Assembly (NCBI GenBank): GCA_914767715.1
Contig: OU612074.1
Location: 21,006,062-21,070,061 of the forward strand
Reading direction: 5' to 3'
DNA: 64,000 nt
Source of the DNA: Membranipora membranacea
Taxonomy: Eukaryota > Bryozoa > Gymnolaemata > Cheilostomatida > Membraniporidae
A model generated the notes under the pieces. That model was not told the DNA's origin. It saw only the letters and a program-made list of their open reading frames with translations, and did no database searches. Below, piece after piece: positions 1 through 10,174 of the stretch (the first letter of the stretch is position 1; each line of letters opens with the position of its first letter). A program made the position numbers and the translations under genes.

Positions 1-520
1 ACACCAATAATATCAAATAACCAAACAATATCAAAGTACATCATCATATTATTACCTATAGACTTATAATGTCCTAAATAGTATTAAAATGAAATTAGTT
101 TTACCGAAGTGTTAAAGGATGTGTCAGTAACATTATCACATTATTGAGCTGTTTGTTTGGGAGTTTTTTTCTAAGTCTCAATGTTAATTGTCACTCCATT
201 TTCAGAAGTGGGTTTGATCATTTCTAAGAAATTAGCAGTCTGGTTGAGCATCAAGGGCCTGTTAAATGTATTTCTTGTGGAGCTTGTACAATAAAATGTC
301 ATTTTCTTTTTCTTTATTTTTTGCTCAGATTATTTTTTTGTAGCTGGCTGGGTCTTCTCATTTGTTTTATTGTTTGACGTCTGTGATAGCCAGTCATTGT
401 AAGTCAGCGAGATTTTTTTCAATCATTTATGCTTTCAGTGACGCAGTTTGATCGTCTTGGTTCTCATATCCCTCGTCTGCTTCCTCCAACAAATATGTCA
501 ACATTTACTGATGTTTGAAC
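1..520. repeat. Repeat family R1, copy A, left part
   Basis: Bases 1-70 closely match 9868-9936, and bases about 100-510 match about 11935-12240 in the same order with scattered substitutions and small indels. Shared landmarks are 'agtctcaatgtt', 'caagggcctg', 'gagcttgtacaa', 'gctttcagt' and 'tttgatcgtcttggttct'. The match stops near 520 and resumes near 5687, so a later insertion splits this copy. I see no convincing reading frame in it. The short ORF at 639-824 is not supported by any recognisable domain. Confidence 0.7.
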
Positions 521-1042
521 AGACACTAATTCTTTTCTGCATTACTAACACCACTGTTTATCACCTGGTTCAACCTGAGAGCTGAGTGTAGCTCTCAGAA
601 TACCTATACCACCTTCCTCAGCATCCATTATTCATTGTGTGCGATGTTCTGCGGAACTGTTTCATTGCGTTGGACATATAGATCCCCTCTTTCGAGTGTT
701 TATAATGATTGAAAGTGACATTGTGATATTGAACCTGTTTTGGCGCAAAATCTTCTTGAAATGTTACGCATTTACGGTCGTCACAGGCAAAAAAGGTCTA
801 TCTGTATTTTTTTGTATTATATAATAATGAGTTTTTTTCTGAGTCAACAATGGTTTTCAATTATTCATTTTTTTATTTAAAAAAAATTCAACTGCTAGTC
901 TATTAAGCTTTTTTCAGGCTTACATTCAATACCAAACTTGTGTGGATCAGAAAAGGCACTGGCGTGTAACGTGCAAAAAACAAAAATACCCCCAAAGTTA
1001 CAAGCGAGAATGGTCTATCTGCATGCAAACAGACCTTTTTGC

Positions 1043-1916
1043 CTTAAACCACTGCTGACACAGCTGGGCTTTGCCCAGCAGTGCCACCAGTCAAAAATTT
1101 AAATAGAGTGTAGCGATAAGTGCATTGAGTTGAGTTGGATGGAGTTTACGGATGACTAGTGATATTTTTATTGTTATGCCATTGCCACCGTAAGACTGTT
1201 ATTAAGAGGAACAAATTGTAAACAGTGTGCTTTGAGAAAACCTTGTGATGTAGGAAGAAAAACAAAGCACAAAAATAAAAATCCGTAGATCTGTGTGTCT
1301 TGATATAGCATAATAATGGCTGGTTTGATCATGAACAAATGCCAACTTGCCTTAAAATAGCAAACATGATAAACAGCGCTCTGAGAAGATAACATGAGGA
1401 TATAATAAGAAACATGACATACCTCTTTTCCTCCATTGGTCCACAGATCACTAGTATTATATATATAGATTATTAGTTATAGAATGGATGCATTGCCTAT
1501 TTGAGCATAAATGATTGGGAGTATAAATGCGCTAGAGTTGCCTTGCCACGACGCCACAGCAGACGCAACATAGAGAGTTGTGGCATCAAAACATCTAGCC
1601 AGTAGCTTTGAATGGAGTTATATGAGCTCTCAAAATGTAAGGAGAATCTTCTTTCCCAGCCATCATCATCATCATGTTGAGGTTGACCAATCAGGTGCCT
1701 TTAAAATCTAGCTGAGATCCAACCTGATTGGTCAACCTCAACGTATGTCATCACCAATGGTGGATGGCTTGGGAAGAAGATACTCCTTAAAATTTAGAGC
1801 TCATATAACTCCTTTCAAAGCTACTGGCTAGATGTTTTGATGCCACAACTCTCTATTTAAATTTTTGACTGGTGGCTATGCTGGGCAAAGCCCAGCTGTG
1901 GCAGCAGTTGTTTAAG
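1043..1916. repeat. Large foldback, downstream of the DUF7869-like gene
   Basis: The outer arms are about 1043-1108 and 1852-1916. Both carry 'cttaaac(c/a)actgctg', then 'cagctgggctttgcccagca', then 'ccaccagtcaaaaattt' when the right arm is reverse-complemented. A second inverted pair lies inside, at about 1571-1700 and 1722-1850, sharing 'gttgtggcatcaaaacatct' and 'gttgaggttgaccaatcagg'. A foldback at 30515-30890 has the same outer sequence. No coding capacity is apparent; the ORFs at 1174-1395 and 1872-2138 overlap the arms and look incidental. It could be an independent MITE or a structured end of the larger element. Confidence 0.75.
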
Positions 1917-2370
1917 TCCAACGCAGCAGCTGGCCTGAATGGACAAACAAAAACGGTCTATGTGTCATTTTTTTTGCAGCAACACACCACCTTGTCCGTT
2001 TATGCCAACCTCAGCAATCTTTTATCAACTCATAACCATCCCGCACAGGGGAGACAATCCCAAAGGTGCAATTACCAGATCTATTTACTTGTTCTGAGTA
2101 AAACCACAGTCAGAAATACTACACAATGTTTGAGGTAAGGGTGTCATTTTCCATTTTATTTTTCTTTGAAATGGAAATTTAAACATAACAAAACAAAGGA
2201 AAATCAGCTAACCAAGCAAAAATTCAATTGAAAACAACAATACTGTAAAAAATAATCATTATCAATAAAAATGGAACACCTAGTGATGCTGGTACACAGG
2301 CTACTGTACACCATGAACTTTGGTTCCGTCAATTCCGTATATTCTTCCAGAACCAGGGGCTAGGATGACA

Positions 2371-4602
2371 TCAGATGTTATCCTCCTGAGTCTGCTCTGC
2401 CACAGCAGGATACAGGCGCTCCTTTTCCCTGACAAGCCCCTCAAAGTACTGCCTGGCTACATAATGATTAGCAAGCTTGTCAACGAGCTCCAGGCAGTCC
2501 TTGAGCTTTAACCTTGACACACGCTGGGGCTTATCATAGGCAGCATTAATCAGTTGAAGGTTGGCTGGTGCCCCAACCCTCCTCCAGCTGACCTGTCTCA
2601 GCTGACCTGTCCCAGACTTTACGAGTCGGATCGTATGCCACTGCGATATACCGATCAGGCAGGTTTCACGGATTGCCCTTTCAGAGAGCTCTCTGAAATT
2701 TAGGAAATCTGTGAAATCCTTCTCCTTCACGGTATATCTAGGTGGCGAGACTTTCGCTGTGTGGAAGAGCGTGTGGTAGCCGTCTGGAGTACCAAGCTCA
2801 ACACCTCTCCCTGCGCCTCCATTATGCTATGGCCTGTCTCAAAGTACTTGATGGCAATGCTGATCTTACCATCGAGAGCAGGTCGAGTGGAGATGGCAGC
2901 TAGCAGACCAGCTACAACCATCTGGTTTTTGTTTTGTCCCACGCAACCGTCTGACCACAGAATGATGTTTTTTTTCTGTGATCAGGGACGGTACTGTGGT
3001 TAGGAAGTGGAAGAGGCACGAGGCAATTTCATTGCCTCCCCTCATGCCCTTCACTTCCGTCCAGGTGTAACAGTAACCATGAGTACTAGCATCACTTAGA
3101 GTTGCATGAAAACGAAGGTTAAAAAGTGTTAATTTGCGTTTGTAAAAAGTAGAGCCCGATCGAAGCTTACGTTGATGGTGTTCGGCTTGTTTCGATCTCC
3201 ACCTCGACCTTGCTCAGTTCCTTTCGATCTTTATGAACCTGATGGGCTGCCGCGTCACCTCCTACTCGTTCGTATTGTATACAGCTGTCACAGCTAAAAC
3301 AAAAACAAGGTTGGATTATGCCACTTTGCTCAAGAGCATTGATAACTGAATAGCATCCAATCAATTGAAGAGCACAAAACAGACCCAATCTCAGTTTACC
3401 ATAAATCTACAGTGGAATGGACTACTTACAGATCGGATTTGGGTATAAAGAACCCGATGTTGGTAGTGGTGTCAAACCACTCTCTGTACCAGCTGATAGA
3501 TGGAGGAATGGCTTGGCAGTGGCTCCTGAAATCATCATATAAGATGCGAATGTTGAGCCCATGCTCGAGATGGAACTTTCTTGTCTTGGCTCGGCAGTAG
3601 TGAGCTGGTATCCTGGGGAAAAAAAAACCGAACCGATGGTAAACGCAAGCTTCACATAAATCATGAACAAGCTACAGCTACTGAACTGATGTACCAGCTT
3701 AATCAACCAATGAGTCAATTGCGTCTAACTTTAAATGGGTAGACTTAGACACCTGTTAAAAGTCCTGAGACGTTCCTTGGCGAGCTGTATGGTTATCTCA
3801 GGAACTTTGTTGGCTGGTGTGTGAGGGGTGGGTGGCGTCCTGATATTGCTGACGCACACCTTCTTAGTTCTTGCCGCCTGAAAGAGATAAGGGAAGAGTT
3901 ACAAGCGCTGTTAGTGGAGAAGCGAATCAACAGCAGCTCTGACTTTATTCAAGACACATTTACCCATAATTCATAGCTCATTCCAAACAGAAACTATCGA
4001 AGGCACAAACCTTGTGATACGACATGTCAAGTGTACAGTTATAGAATTCTTTGCAGACTCTTTTCTGAGTGTTATCGGCGATGGTTAGGTAGTATTGATT
4101 GGAGACTGACTTCCTTCTGGTCATGACATGTCCAGGAGCACTCTGAAAGAGAACAGTCACAACATTAAGAGGCAGTTGATTTGGAGTAAAAGCGGTACAT
4201 ACAAACAAGTTTGGGAAAACAAAAGCAAACATACTGGTAGTGATAAGATTGTAACAGTAGGAACGTATTAAACATGGTGGTACTTACCGATCTTACTGAC
4301 TGGGCCTCGGAGGCCCAGCGGCCTTCTCTCCGTCCCTGAGCCCAGTAGGCATCTAATGCTGGCTGCCTTTCTGCTTCCGTGATAGTGTGGCATTTAAACA
4401 CCGGGCTGACATGACCCTCTGCAGGGCAAGGCCTCTGACGTAACTGTCTTGGCACTGCATCTTCTGCTGAACTACTGATGTTACTGGCTTGGCCGGTATT
4501 CACAAGACGCCTCTTTTCTGCATGCTTAGTGGCACTGTATGTGGCACTGTATGTTGTAGACTTAGCAGAGCGGGGTGACATTGGTGAGGGAGCGCGAATC
4601 AT
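2371..4602 (-). pseudogene. DUF7869-like ('SDGC.GQNKN') transposon gene, multi-exon, frameshifted
   Basis: Spliced reading of the minus strand gives exons 4602-4288, 4142-4011, 3877-3753, 3612-3430 and 3293-3171, each bounded by AG and GT with matching phases. These are followed by coding sequence about 3170-2371. Recognisable blocks in order are VCKEFYNCTLDMS, the CRAK/YREWFD region, FIPKSDLCDSC, FYKRKLTLFNLRFH, TWTEVKGMRGGNEIASCLF, LWSDGCVGQNKNQMVVA and KYFETGHSIMEA. This order is known from a family of hypothetical proteins abundant in invertebrate genomes; the label DUF7869 is from memory. The WSDGC/GQNKN and GHS blocks look like a transposase-type catalytic core, which is an inference. 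The frame breaks near 3170 and 3140, at an A-run near 2975 and near 2805, so this copy is probably dead. Confidence 0.75.
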
Positions 4603-4669
4603 CAGGGGTTTGCCCTGATGATTCGTGCTCCCTCACCAATGTCACCTCGCTCTGCTAAGTCTACAACAT
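4551..4669. repeat. Near-perfect palindrome, 57-bp arms, 5-bp loop
   Basis: The arms are 4551-4607 and 4613-4669, with loop 'gtttg'. By eye only two of 57 positions differ between one arm and the reverse complement of the other. The minus-strand ORF of the DUF7869-like gene begins inside the left arm (ATG at 4602). A transcript of either strand would form a very stable hairpin. Just left of it, a 12-bp unit 'ggcactgtatgt' is duplicated. It may be an inverted duplication made at insertion or a functional end or regulatory hairpin of the element; I cannot tell which. Confidence 0.9.
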
Positions 4670-4804
4670 ACATTGCAGTAGTTTAGGATAGATCAATTAG
4701 GACAGGGTTACGAGATGGCCACAACTTTGGATGACAGAATGATAGGTTGATGTCAATAACTTGTAAACTTCAACTGACGTAATAAATGTGTGTCTGTGAC
4801 TTAC

Positions 4805-4965
4805 CAGTTTGTTCTATTCTAGTAAGCGAGATAGTAAGAGTTGGGAGGGAGGAGGCTGAGCTGCTTGATGTCCCTGCAGGCTGGTAAAAGAATCTGTGAT
4901 TGACGGTGCAACGTCCACAACTGCAGTTTGGAATCATCTTTTCTTTGTACTTTCCTGGTTGATGG
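4805..4965 (-). CDS. Possible upstream exon, Cys-rich (CSCGRC)
   Basis: On the minus strand an AG acceptor after 4965 and a GTAAGT donor at 4804 bracket an open stretch of about 53 codons. It contains the cluster NCSCGRCTVNHRFFYQP followed by a Ser/Thr-rich tail. It lies 5' of the DUF7869-like gene and in the same orientation, so it may be an N-terminal exon of that gene with a small zinc-binding cluster. The joining exon was not found, and the palindrome lies between the two. Confidence 0.35.
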
Positions 4966-5686
4966 CTGTAAATGAAATGGCAGATCGTAACAGGTGCTCT
5001 CTCAGTAGCAGGCGGAGCTTCTTTCGAGAAATCTCATTAGACAAAGTGGTCACATGCATGCAAGGAGGGAACTGAATAATCATTACATTCTGATTGGGTA
5101 ATAGGCGATGATGTCATCTTACGCCAAAGGTTATAAATTTTTAGCGTCTTCTGACTTACCATGTTTAAGCTCGGCATTCACATGAACAATACACTGATGC
5201 AATGTCCAATATTGGTACTAATCATGAAAATGAGAGAAACTACTAACCTTTCTTCTTGATGAGTCTGTTTAAATGACTTTTGAAGAGCTTTGTGCAAACA
5301 AAGTGACAATGTGTTTTACCTCTCGAGAAAGCAACAAATAGACCATTTTTGCCCGAACAATGGGGTGGCATGGTGCAAATAGACCGTTTTTAAGGGTTGT
5401 ATCCTCTGAACCGCTAGGCGTAGGGGGATAATTCCCGCAGATTTGGACTCGCCATGGTCTATAACGTCTGTTTTAATTTCAATCGCAATATCCATTGAAA
5501 ATACAGATAGACCTTTTTTGCCCGTGACGAATGGTTTTTTCCATATTCAAGCGAAGACAAGGGCCTTTTTTCCCGTAAGTCCCATGCTCTGGATGAATGT
5601 TATTATCATTTCAGTAGTAACCAATGCCAGGATTGGCCTCATCTCGCAACTTTTGTCTGAAATCCATGATCCCACTTTCTAGTTGC

Positions 5687-6215
5687 CTCCCAAATACTCC
5701 TGCCATGAGACAGGGAATCTCATCATACTTGATCATCATTAAATGATGATAACATACCTCGCCAACCAGCAAGTCATGATGGTATAACTTGTTTTTTATT
5801 TTAATGATGTAACAAAAAATAACAACTTGAAGAGCGTATGTAGACAATGCTGCTCAGTTGATAGCTTCAATGATTTTAACAGATGATAAAAGTATTATTA
5901 CGATTGTCACCCTAAAGGAGTTTATAGCCACACACTGTTTTGCACTTCACACATCTGACAACTTTCTGAGTTTTAAAGTCTGTCTCCAGACACGGCTCGT
6001 AATAGTAGTGACCATATGGTAACGAGAGAGGCAATGTGTGAGAGTAGATTTTGGACAGCACTCAATATTATGAATGGAAATTTTTCAAAGCTTATGAATC
6101 AAATAAACTATCGATGATCATTATCACAGCACCTGCCTTTTGATTTATGAAAGAAGTTTCATCGTCAAGGGTATGCTTACCACCAGGCAATTATAGTCGG
6201 AAGCCTCAGTTTTCA
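5687..6215 (-). repeat. Repeat family R1, copy A, right part, with zinc-ribbon-like exon
   Basis: Bases 5687-5740 match 12285-12340, and 5925-6200 match 13495-13770 at roughly 85 percent by eye. The minus strand of the second block encodes a conserved segment, about SHIASL-LPYGHYY(Y/C)EPCLETDFK followed by KVV(R/K)CVKC(K/R)TV. Its paired CxxC or ExxC motifs suggest a zinc ribbon. This copy has Tyr where the other copy has the first Cys and is probably inactive. The frame is preserved between copies over the conserved core, which points to an ancestral coding exon. Confidence 0.6.
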
Positions 6216-6514
6216 ATGCCTCCTTTTTAGTCAAACATGTTACTTAGGTGGGTGGAGCGTATCCATTTTTCCTGCCTTACTTTTCCCAATGACAGTGACA
6301 GGAATGAACTTCTGATTATCCCTTACTCTATGAGATGCCCGCAGTAGAAGTAACTTGGTATCAATTGCTCTTTGTAAAACATACTTCGCCTTAAAGCTAA
6401 TACTTGAATCAAGTGTATCTTGAAAGTTTCAGTAAAATTTTAGTAAGGAATCATGTAATAAACAAATAAATAAAAATCTGTATCATAGTTACATTTTACC
6501 AAGTTTAATTATTT

Positions 6515-7319
6515 TTATCCGATTGGAATACTCATTCCTGTATAAACCCCGTGAGTGCAGAGCCTGAGTTGGTCCAGGAATGGCTTAGACTGAATGTGTT
6601 GAACTGACACCTGATGTGCCGCATCTCCAGCTTTGAGAAACTTCACTTCTCTCTCCTCATTACTGCAAAATAGATATCGGATCAGATGATTAGTATTACA
6701 CAGATAAGACAATAAGAAAATAATTGAAAGTTAACCATTACAATAGAGATACACCCAAAAGACACATGAACTTCTTGACCATTAGATCCTTCCTATAAAC
6801 TGCAAACTCATTTGGAGTTCTCAACGCTAACTTGATTGATTGATTGATTGATTGATTTCATATATTTGTCATGAGTATTAAAAAACACTATGATTCTTGA
6901 TCTGGGTGTAAACTGTCCATAAAGTAGTGTAAAATATATAGACTAAAGCAGATTGTTATGATAAAATACGTGAGATTGTGGTTTTAATGGTTATTTGTCA
7001 ACCATGGACTTCTTTATAGAATTATGTATCCAAGCAAAATCAAGACTGTACAAACCAGCCTTTCCATGTCGAGCTGTTTTTTTGCAACTGTTCCAAGCAA
7101 AGCAGCAGCCATGTATTTATTAGGGAGAAAACAAATAAGTGTGAATTATTGAACTCACTCGTATAGTTGAGAATGAGCACATTTGGTGAACAGCTCATGT
7201 CCTGGAAAATCAGTGTGTCTGTTAGTAACATGGAAGTTCATGCTGAGGACCATCTCCCTCAGTTTCTTTTTGTCCCCCTCGCAACTAGCAGCACCCAGCC
7301 AAGTCAGTGCTCTAGATGC
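6515..7319 (-). pseudogene. Two-exon fragment of a repeat-encoded protein
   Basis: A minus-strand exon at 7319-7159 (AG acceptor, GTGAG donor) reads ASRALTWLGAASCEGDKK and ends HELFTKCAHSQLY. It splices in phase to an exon at 6662-6515 that reads DNEEREVKFLKAGDAAHQV and stops after GMSIPIG. The 'CAH..L ... FLKAG.AHQ' arrangement resembles a large family of hypothetical proteins often found near transposons in cnidarians, molluscs and echinoderms. The recognition is from memory and I assign no function. Only the C-terminal part is present. Confidence 0.45.
6836..6857. repeat. (TTGA)n simple repeat
   Basis: About five tandem copies of ttga/tgat. Ordinary microsatellite. Confidence 0.9.
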
Positions 7320-7543
7320 CTGATTGAAAAAGATAAAAGAAACTTTCATCTTGTATGCTAGCGTTGGGATGCAGCTGTTAATAGTTGTGTGTTTATTCAG
7401 TATTGCTGCCACTGACACGCCGACATGACAGTTACACAATATGTATGATGTCTTGGCCGCACCATCTTCATGCGTACTATCCTGTCTCTCAAATCTATCC
7501 TCCTTCTATTCTCTATCCACTCACGTATTACTTCTGACATTGC

Positions 7544-8004
7544 CTACGCTAGCTCCCTGCTAGGGTGTGCTTCATCTAGCAAACGGTGTGAGTTGAAGAA
7601 AGCCGTCCCGTTTCTAGCCCTTCCTATAATATTCTTAGTTATTGCCGGCGTCCCCTCGCCTTTGTTGGCATTGAAGTTGCATATTTTTCGATTGATTCTC
7701 AGTACAATTTCCCACTGCCTCTCCACCATCGTTCTGACAGGATACATGGGGCATAGCACTACCCCCGGCATCGCCGACACTACTCTAAGTCATTCTCGTA
7801 GATGGCGATGAGCGGCCCCACCGCCGTCAAGCCCCCTCTCTCAAAGATATCCGGGATCCCCAACACTATCAACTTGATTCCTTCTCTATTCTCTATCTCT
7901 CCCTTTAACCTGTGCAGCGTTGCCCCTCATCTACATACCTTCCTCGCTCACTCTACTTTTTTATACTCAACGATACTGTTTCCAATGATGTTAACCTGTT
8001 CCAT
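7544..8004 (-). pseudogene. SGNH-hydrolase-like domain, copy 1
   Basis: Reading from ATG 8004 on the minus strand gives MEQVNIIGNSIVEY, then GATLHRLKGEI, then IKLIVLGIPDIFERGG in one frame broken by two stops. A second frame downstream gives MPGVVLCPMYPVR..., INRKICNFN and FNSHRLLDEAHPSRELA. These fall in the order of SGNH/GDSL-hydrolase blocks: nucleophile GNS (usual GDS), block II Gly, block III GxPD (usual GxND), and block V DxxH as DEAHPS. The domain assignment is an inference from motif order and spacing. It lies directly 3' of a Ty3/gypsy integrase relic in the same orientation, with a purine-rich stretch between them. The frame is broken, so it is not functional as it stands. Confidence 0.5.
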
Positions 8005-8075
8005 ATTCTATCTTTCTCTATATCTATCTCTATATCTTTATCTACCCTACTCTCTTACACCTACTATTGGTTCCT

Positions 8076-9376
8076 TAGGTTGTCTATTCTCTCCTGCCGG
8101 GGCCTAAGCCACTTTATTTGTCGTATCCCTAGCTCCCTCATTACTTTCGGTCCTCGGTTTGCTCCCTTGTAGCTCTGCCTCTCTTGTCCTTTTTCTTAGG
8201 TGTGCCCTTGACCTTCTCAGTATTTTGCCATGGACTTCCACCCAATACCCATACACTATCATCGTCAGCCAGGTCCTCCATTACTTTGACCTGGTGGCTT
8301 CTGTTGTAGTCCCTTTTCTGCCTTCCCTTCAGTTCCCTATCCTTCTCCGCGAAATAACACTTATTCCTCCCACCCGTGCCTAAGGATGGAACCTCGTTTC
8401 TCAGCCTCCTACCCATCATCAGCTCATCCGGGCGGTAGAGGCTTTCTAGAGGCGTTGTTCTGTATGCCAGAAGCGTCTTCGACTTATCCTTTGCCTTTCT
8501 CCATACAGTTTTTATTGTCTCTATTCCTCTTTCCGCCATATCATTACTCTGGTGATAGTATGGGCTGCTGATCTGTTGCTCAATTGCAAATTTGTCCATC
8601 AGTGCCTTCCATTCTCTCGAAATGTAGCAGGGACCATTTTCTGACCTGATCACCTTAGGACCCCTTTGTAGCGAGCTATTAATGGACGAATCTTCCGAAC
8701 CAGATGATCTCCTGTCTGGCTTCTCATCTATGCCACTTCTATCCACCTCGAGAAATAATCTATGAACAATGCATACCAATGGCCTTCGAATTCAAATAAA
8801 TCCGTCCCTATCACCTCCCATGCTGTGTCTGGTAACTCGCTTGGTTTCATTTTTATGTGCTGCATTCTCTGAAACTTTATACAAGTGTTGCAGTTCTCTA
8901 CCATATCTTTGATCTCCCTGTTTATGGCCGGCCACCACACTGATTCTCTGGCGTGTCTGGTTGTCTTCACAATTCCTTGGTGTCCACTATGTAACTTTGT
9001 AAGGATTCCCGCTCTCAGTTCTAAAGGGATATATATCCTGGAGTTCAACATCACTAATCCTTCCACTATTCTCCAATTATCTACGTTCGCTCTTACTCTC
9101 CTCCCTTCTGCTGAGAGCCTTTCTGACCAGTCTCCCCGTATTCCTCTAACAATATCTTGATAATCCGCGCCCGTCTCTCCTGCTTTCCCTACCACTTCCA
9201 GATTTACGTCTAATATGGCATTTATATACATCCGTGCATGCCTTTCTACTCTTTGTATCTTCACCCTTTCCTTCCCATCTGGGGGTCTTGACAGAAGATC
9301 AGCTACAAACATCTCTCCCGGAGTATGAAAAATTCTGTACTGGTAACGCATCAATCTCATCTTGAATCTCTGAACT
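8076..9376 (-). pseudogene. Ty3/gypsy retrotransposon relic: RNase H end and integrase
   Basis: Two overlapping minus-strand frames (9540-8728 and 8779-8141) carry the C-terminal RNase H signature (MRLMRYQYRIFHTPGEMFVA, then DLLSRP). The integrase zinc-binding region follows (H-x3-H as HSGHQGIVKTTRH, then C-x2-C as CNTC), and then the core with GTDLFEF..HWYALFIDYFSR, EIGP-type RSENGPC and the HQSNDMAERGIETIK block. The core frame shifts near 8760. A short tail (MRELGIRQIKW) continues to about 8076. Gag, protease, most of RT and both LTRs are missing, so this is a 5'-truncated dead copy. Confidence 0.9.
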
Positions 9377-9560
9377 CTCATAGGCAAATCCCATAATACA
9401 CATTCTAAATCTGCTTTGTTTCCATTGCCCCAAGACTCTAGACGGTATAATAAATGAGGATAAAAGAATGTATAATATATGTCAATAAGAGTTCTTTGGT
9501 ATGGAGCTATGGCACGCATCATGAACAAGCGCAAATTCAATTTTCTAACAAGTTTGGCTA
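9376..9560 (-). pseudogene. LINE reverse-transcriptase scrap fused to the gypsy relic
   Basis: The first 54 residues of the 270-residue frame do not belong to gypsy. They read LVRKLNLRLFMMRAIAPY and DIYYTFFYPHLLYRLESWGN, the region just after the palm domain in non-LTR (CR1/Jockey-like) reverse transcriptases. They join the gypsy RNase H sequence in frame at about 9376. This is a breakpoint junction that happens to keep the frame open, most likely without function. Confidence 0.75.
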
Positions 9561-9867
9561 TGTTTTGTTACAAATAACTAAATACTTAGTAGCACAAACA
9601 CAAATACTGGCTACTGCCACTGGTACAGCTCTTAGTGGGTTACCACTGGAAGTGACACACGTTACCAGCGAAAGATTGAGTGTTGACGTCAGTCAGTGAA
9701 TAATATAAATAATAATATTTAGTTGTTTCAAAGTTAGGAAGTAAGGGGTTTCTCATTACAACTCAGTACAAAAAGAGATCTAATTTGAAAGAAATATGTT
9801 TCAGGACGGGTAGCCTATAGTAATAGAATTCTTTTTTGCTATAAATAGCTTGATACTTAGTAGCATA

Positions 9868-9936
9868 AACACCAATAATATAAAATAACCAAATAATATC
9901 AATGAACATCAACATTTATTACCTACAGATTTATTT
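9868..9936. repeat. Repeat family R1, copy B, left fragment
   Basis: Near-copy of bases 1-70, beginning 'caccaataatat' and ending around 'attattacctac'. In this copy about 2 kb of other sequence, including a minisatellite and an SGNH-like domain, separates it from the next matching block at 11935. Confidence 0.75.
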
Positions 9937-10174
9937 TTGATTTCACATTGTTTGTTGTAGAGGATTTCTAGGGGGTTTACCCTTAGGCTGTGAGACCCAC
10001 TCAAAGTTACCACGCACCTTATCTTTCTTACTGAGTACGCCGACTCTCTAATAACACAAGTACAACAACTCTATTTTTAACTGCAATTAATACGAGTGCG
10101 TTAACTCTATCCTACTGGGAATAATATTGACCTGACTTTGGGGAGGGAGATATAGGTGAAAGGGAATAGCCTTA

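Larger units (their letters stand above)
779..5529 (-). mobile_element. Candidate DUF7869-gene transposon bounded by 31-bp inverted repeats
   Basis: A 31-base sequence at 779-809 recurs as its reverse complement at 5499-5529 with one mismatch; the core is 'ggcaaaaaaggtctatctg'. Between them lie a foldback (1043-1916), a degenerate multi-exon gene on the minus strand (2371-4602, perhaps from 4965) and a long palindrome (4551-4669). Partial versions of the 'ggtctat' motif recur just inside at about 1008, 1955, 5341 and 5383. The unit interrupts repeat R1, whose left part ends near 520 and whose right part restarts near 5687. Calling it one transposon is an inference. I found no clear target duplication at the 31-bp repeats, and the true ends may lie further out. 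Confidence 0.5.

Noticed and set aside
2761-3003. Plus-strand 80-codon ORF
   Set aside because: Antisense to the GQNKN block of the DUF7869-like gene.
7470-8172. Plus-strand ORFs 7470-7811, 7802-8107 and 7912-8172
   Set aside because: Antisense to the SGNH-like domain and a purine-rich tract; Ser/Leu-rich content is what antisense of that sequence gives.
8159-9160. Plus-strand ORFs 8159-8571 and 8885-9160
   Set aside because: They are antisense to clear gypsy integrase sequence and have no domain of their own.
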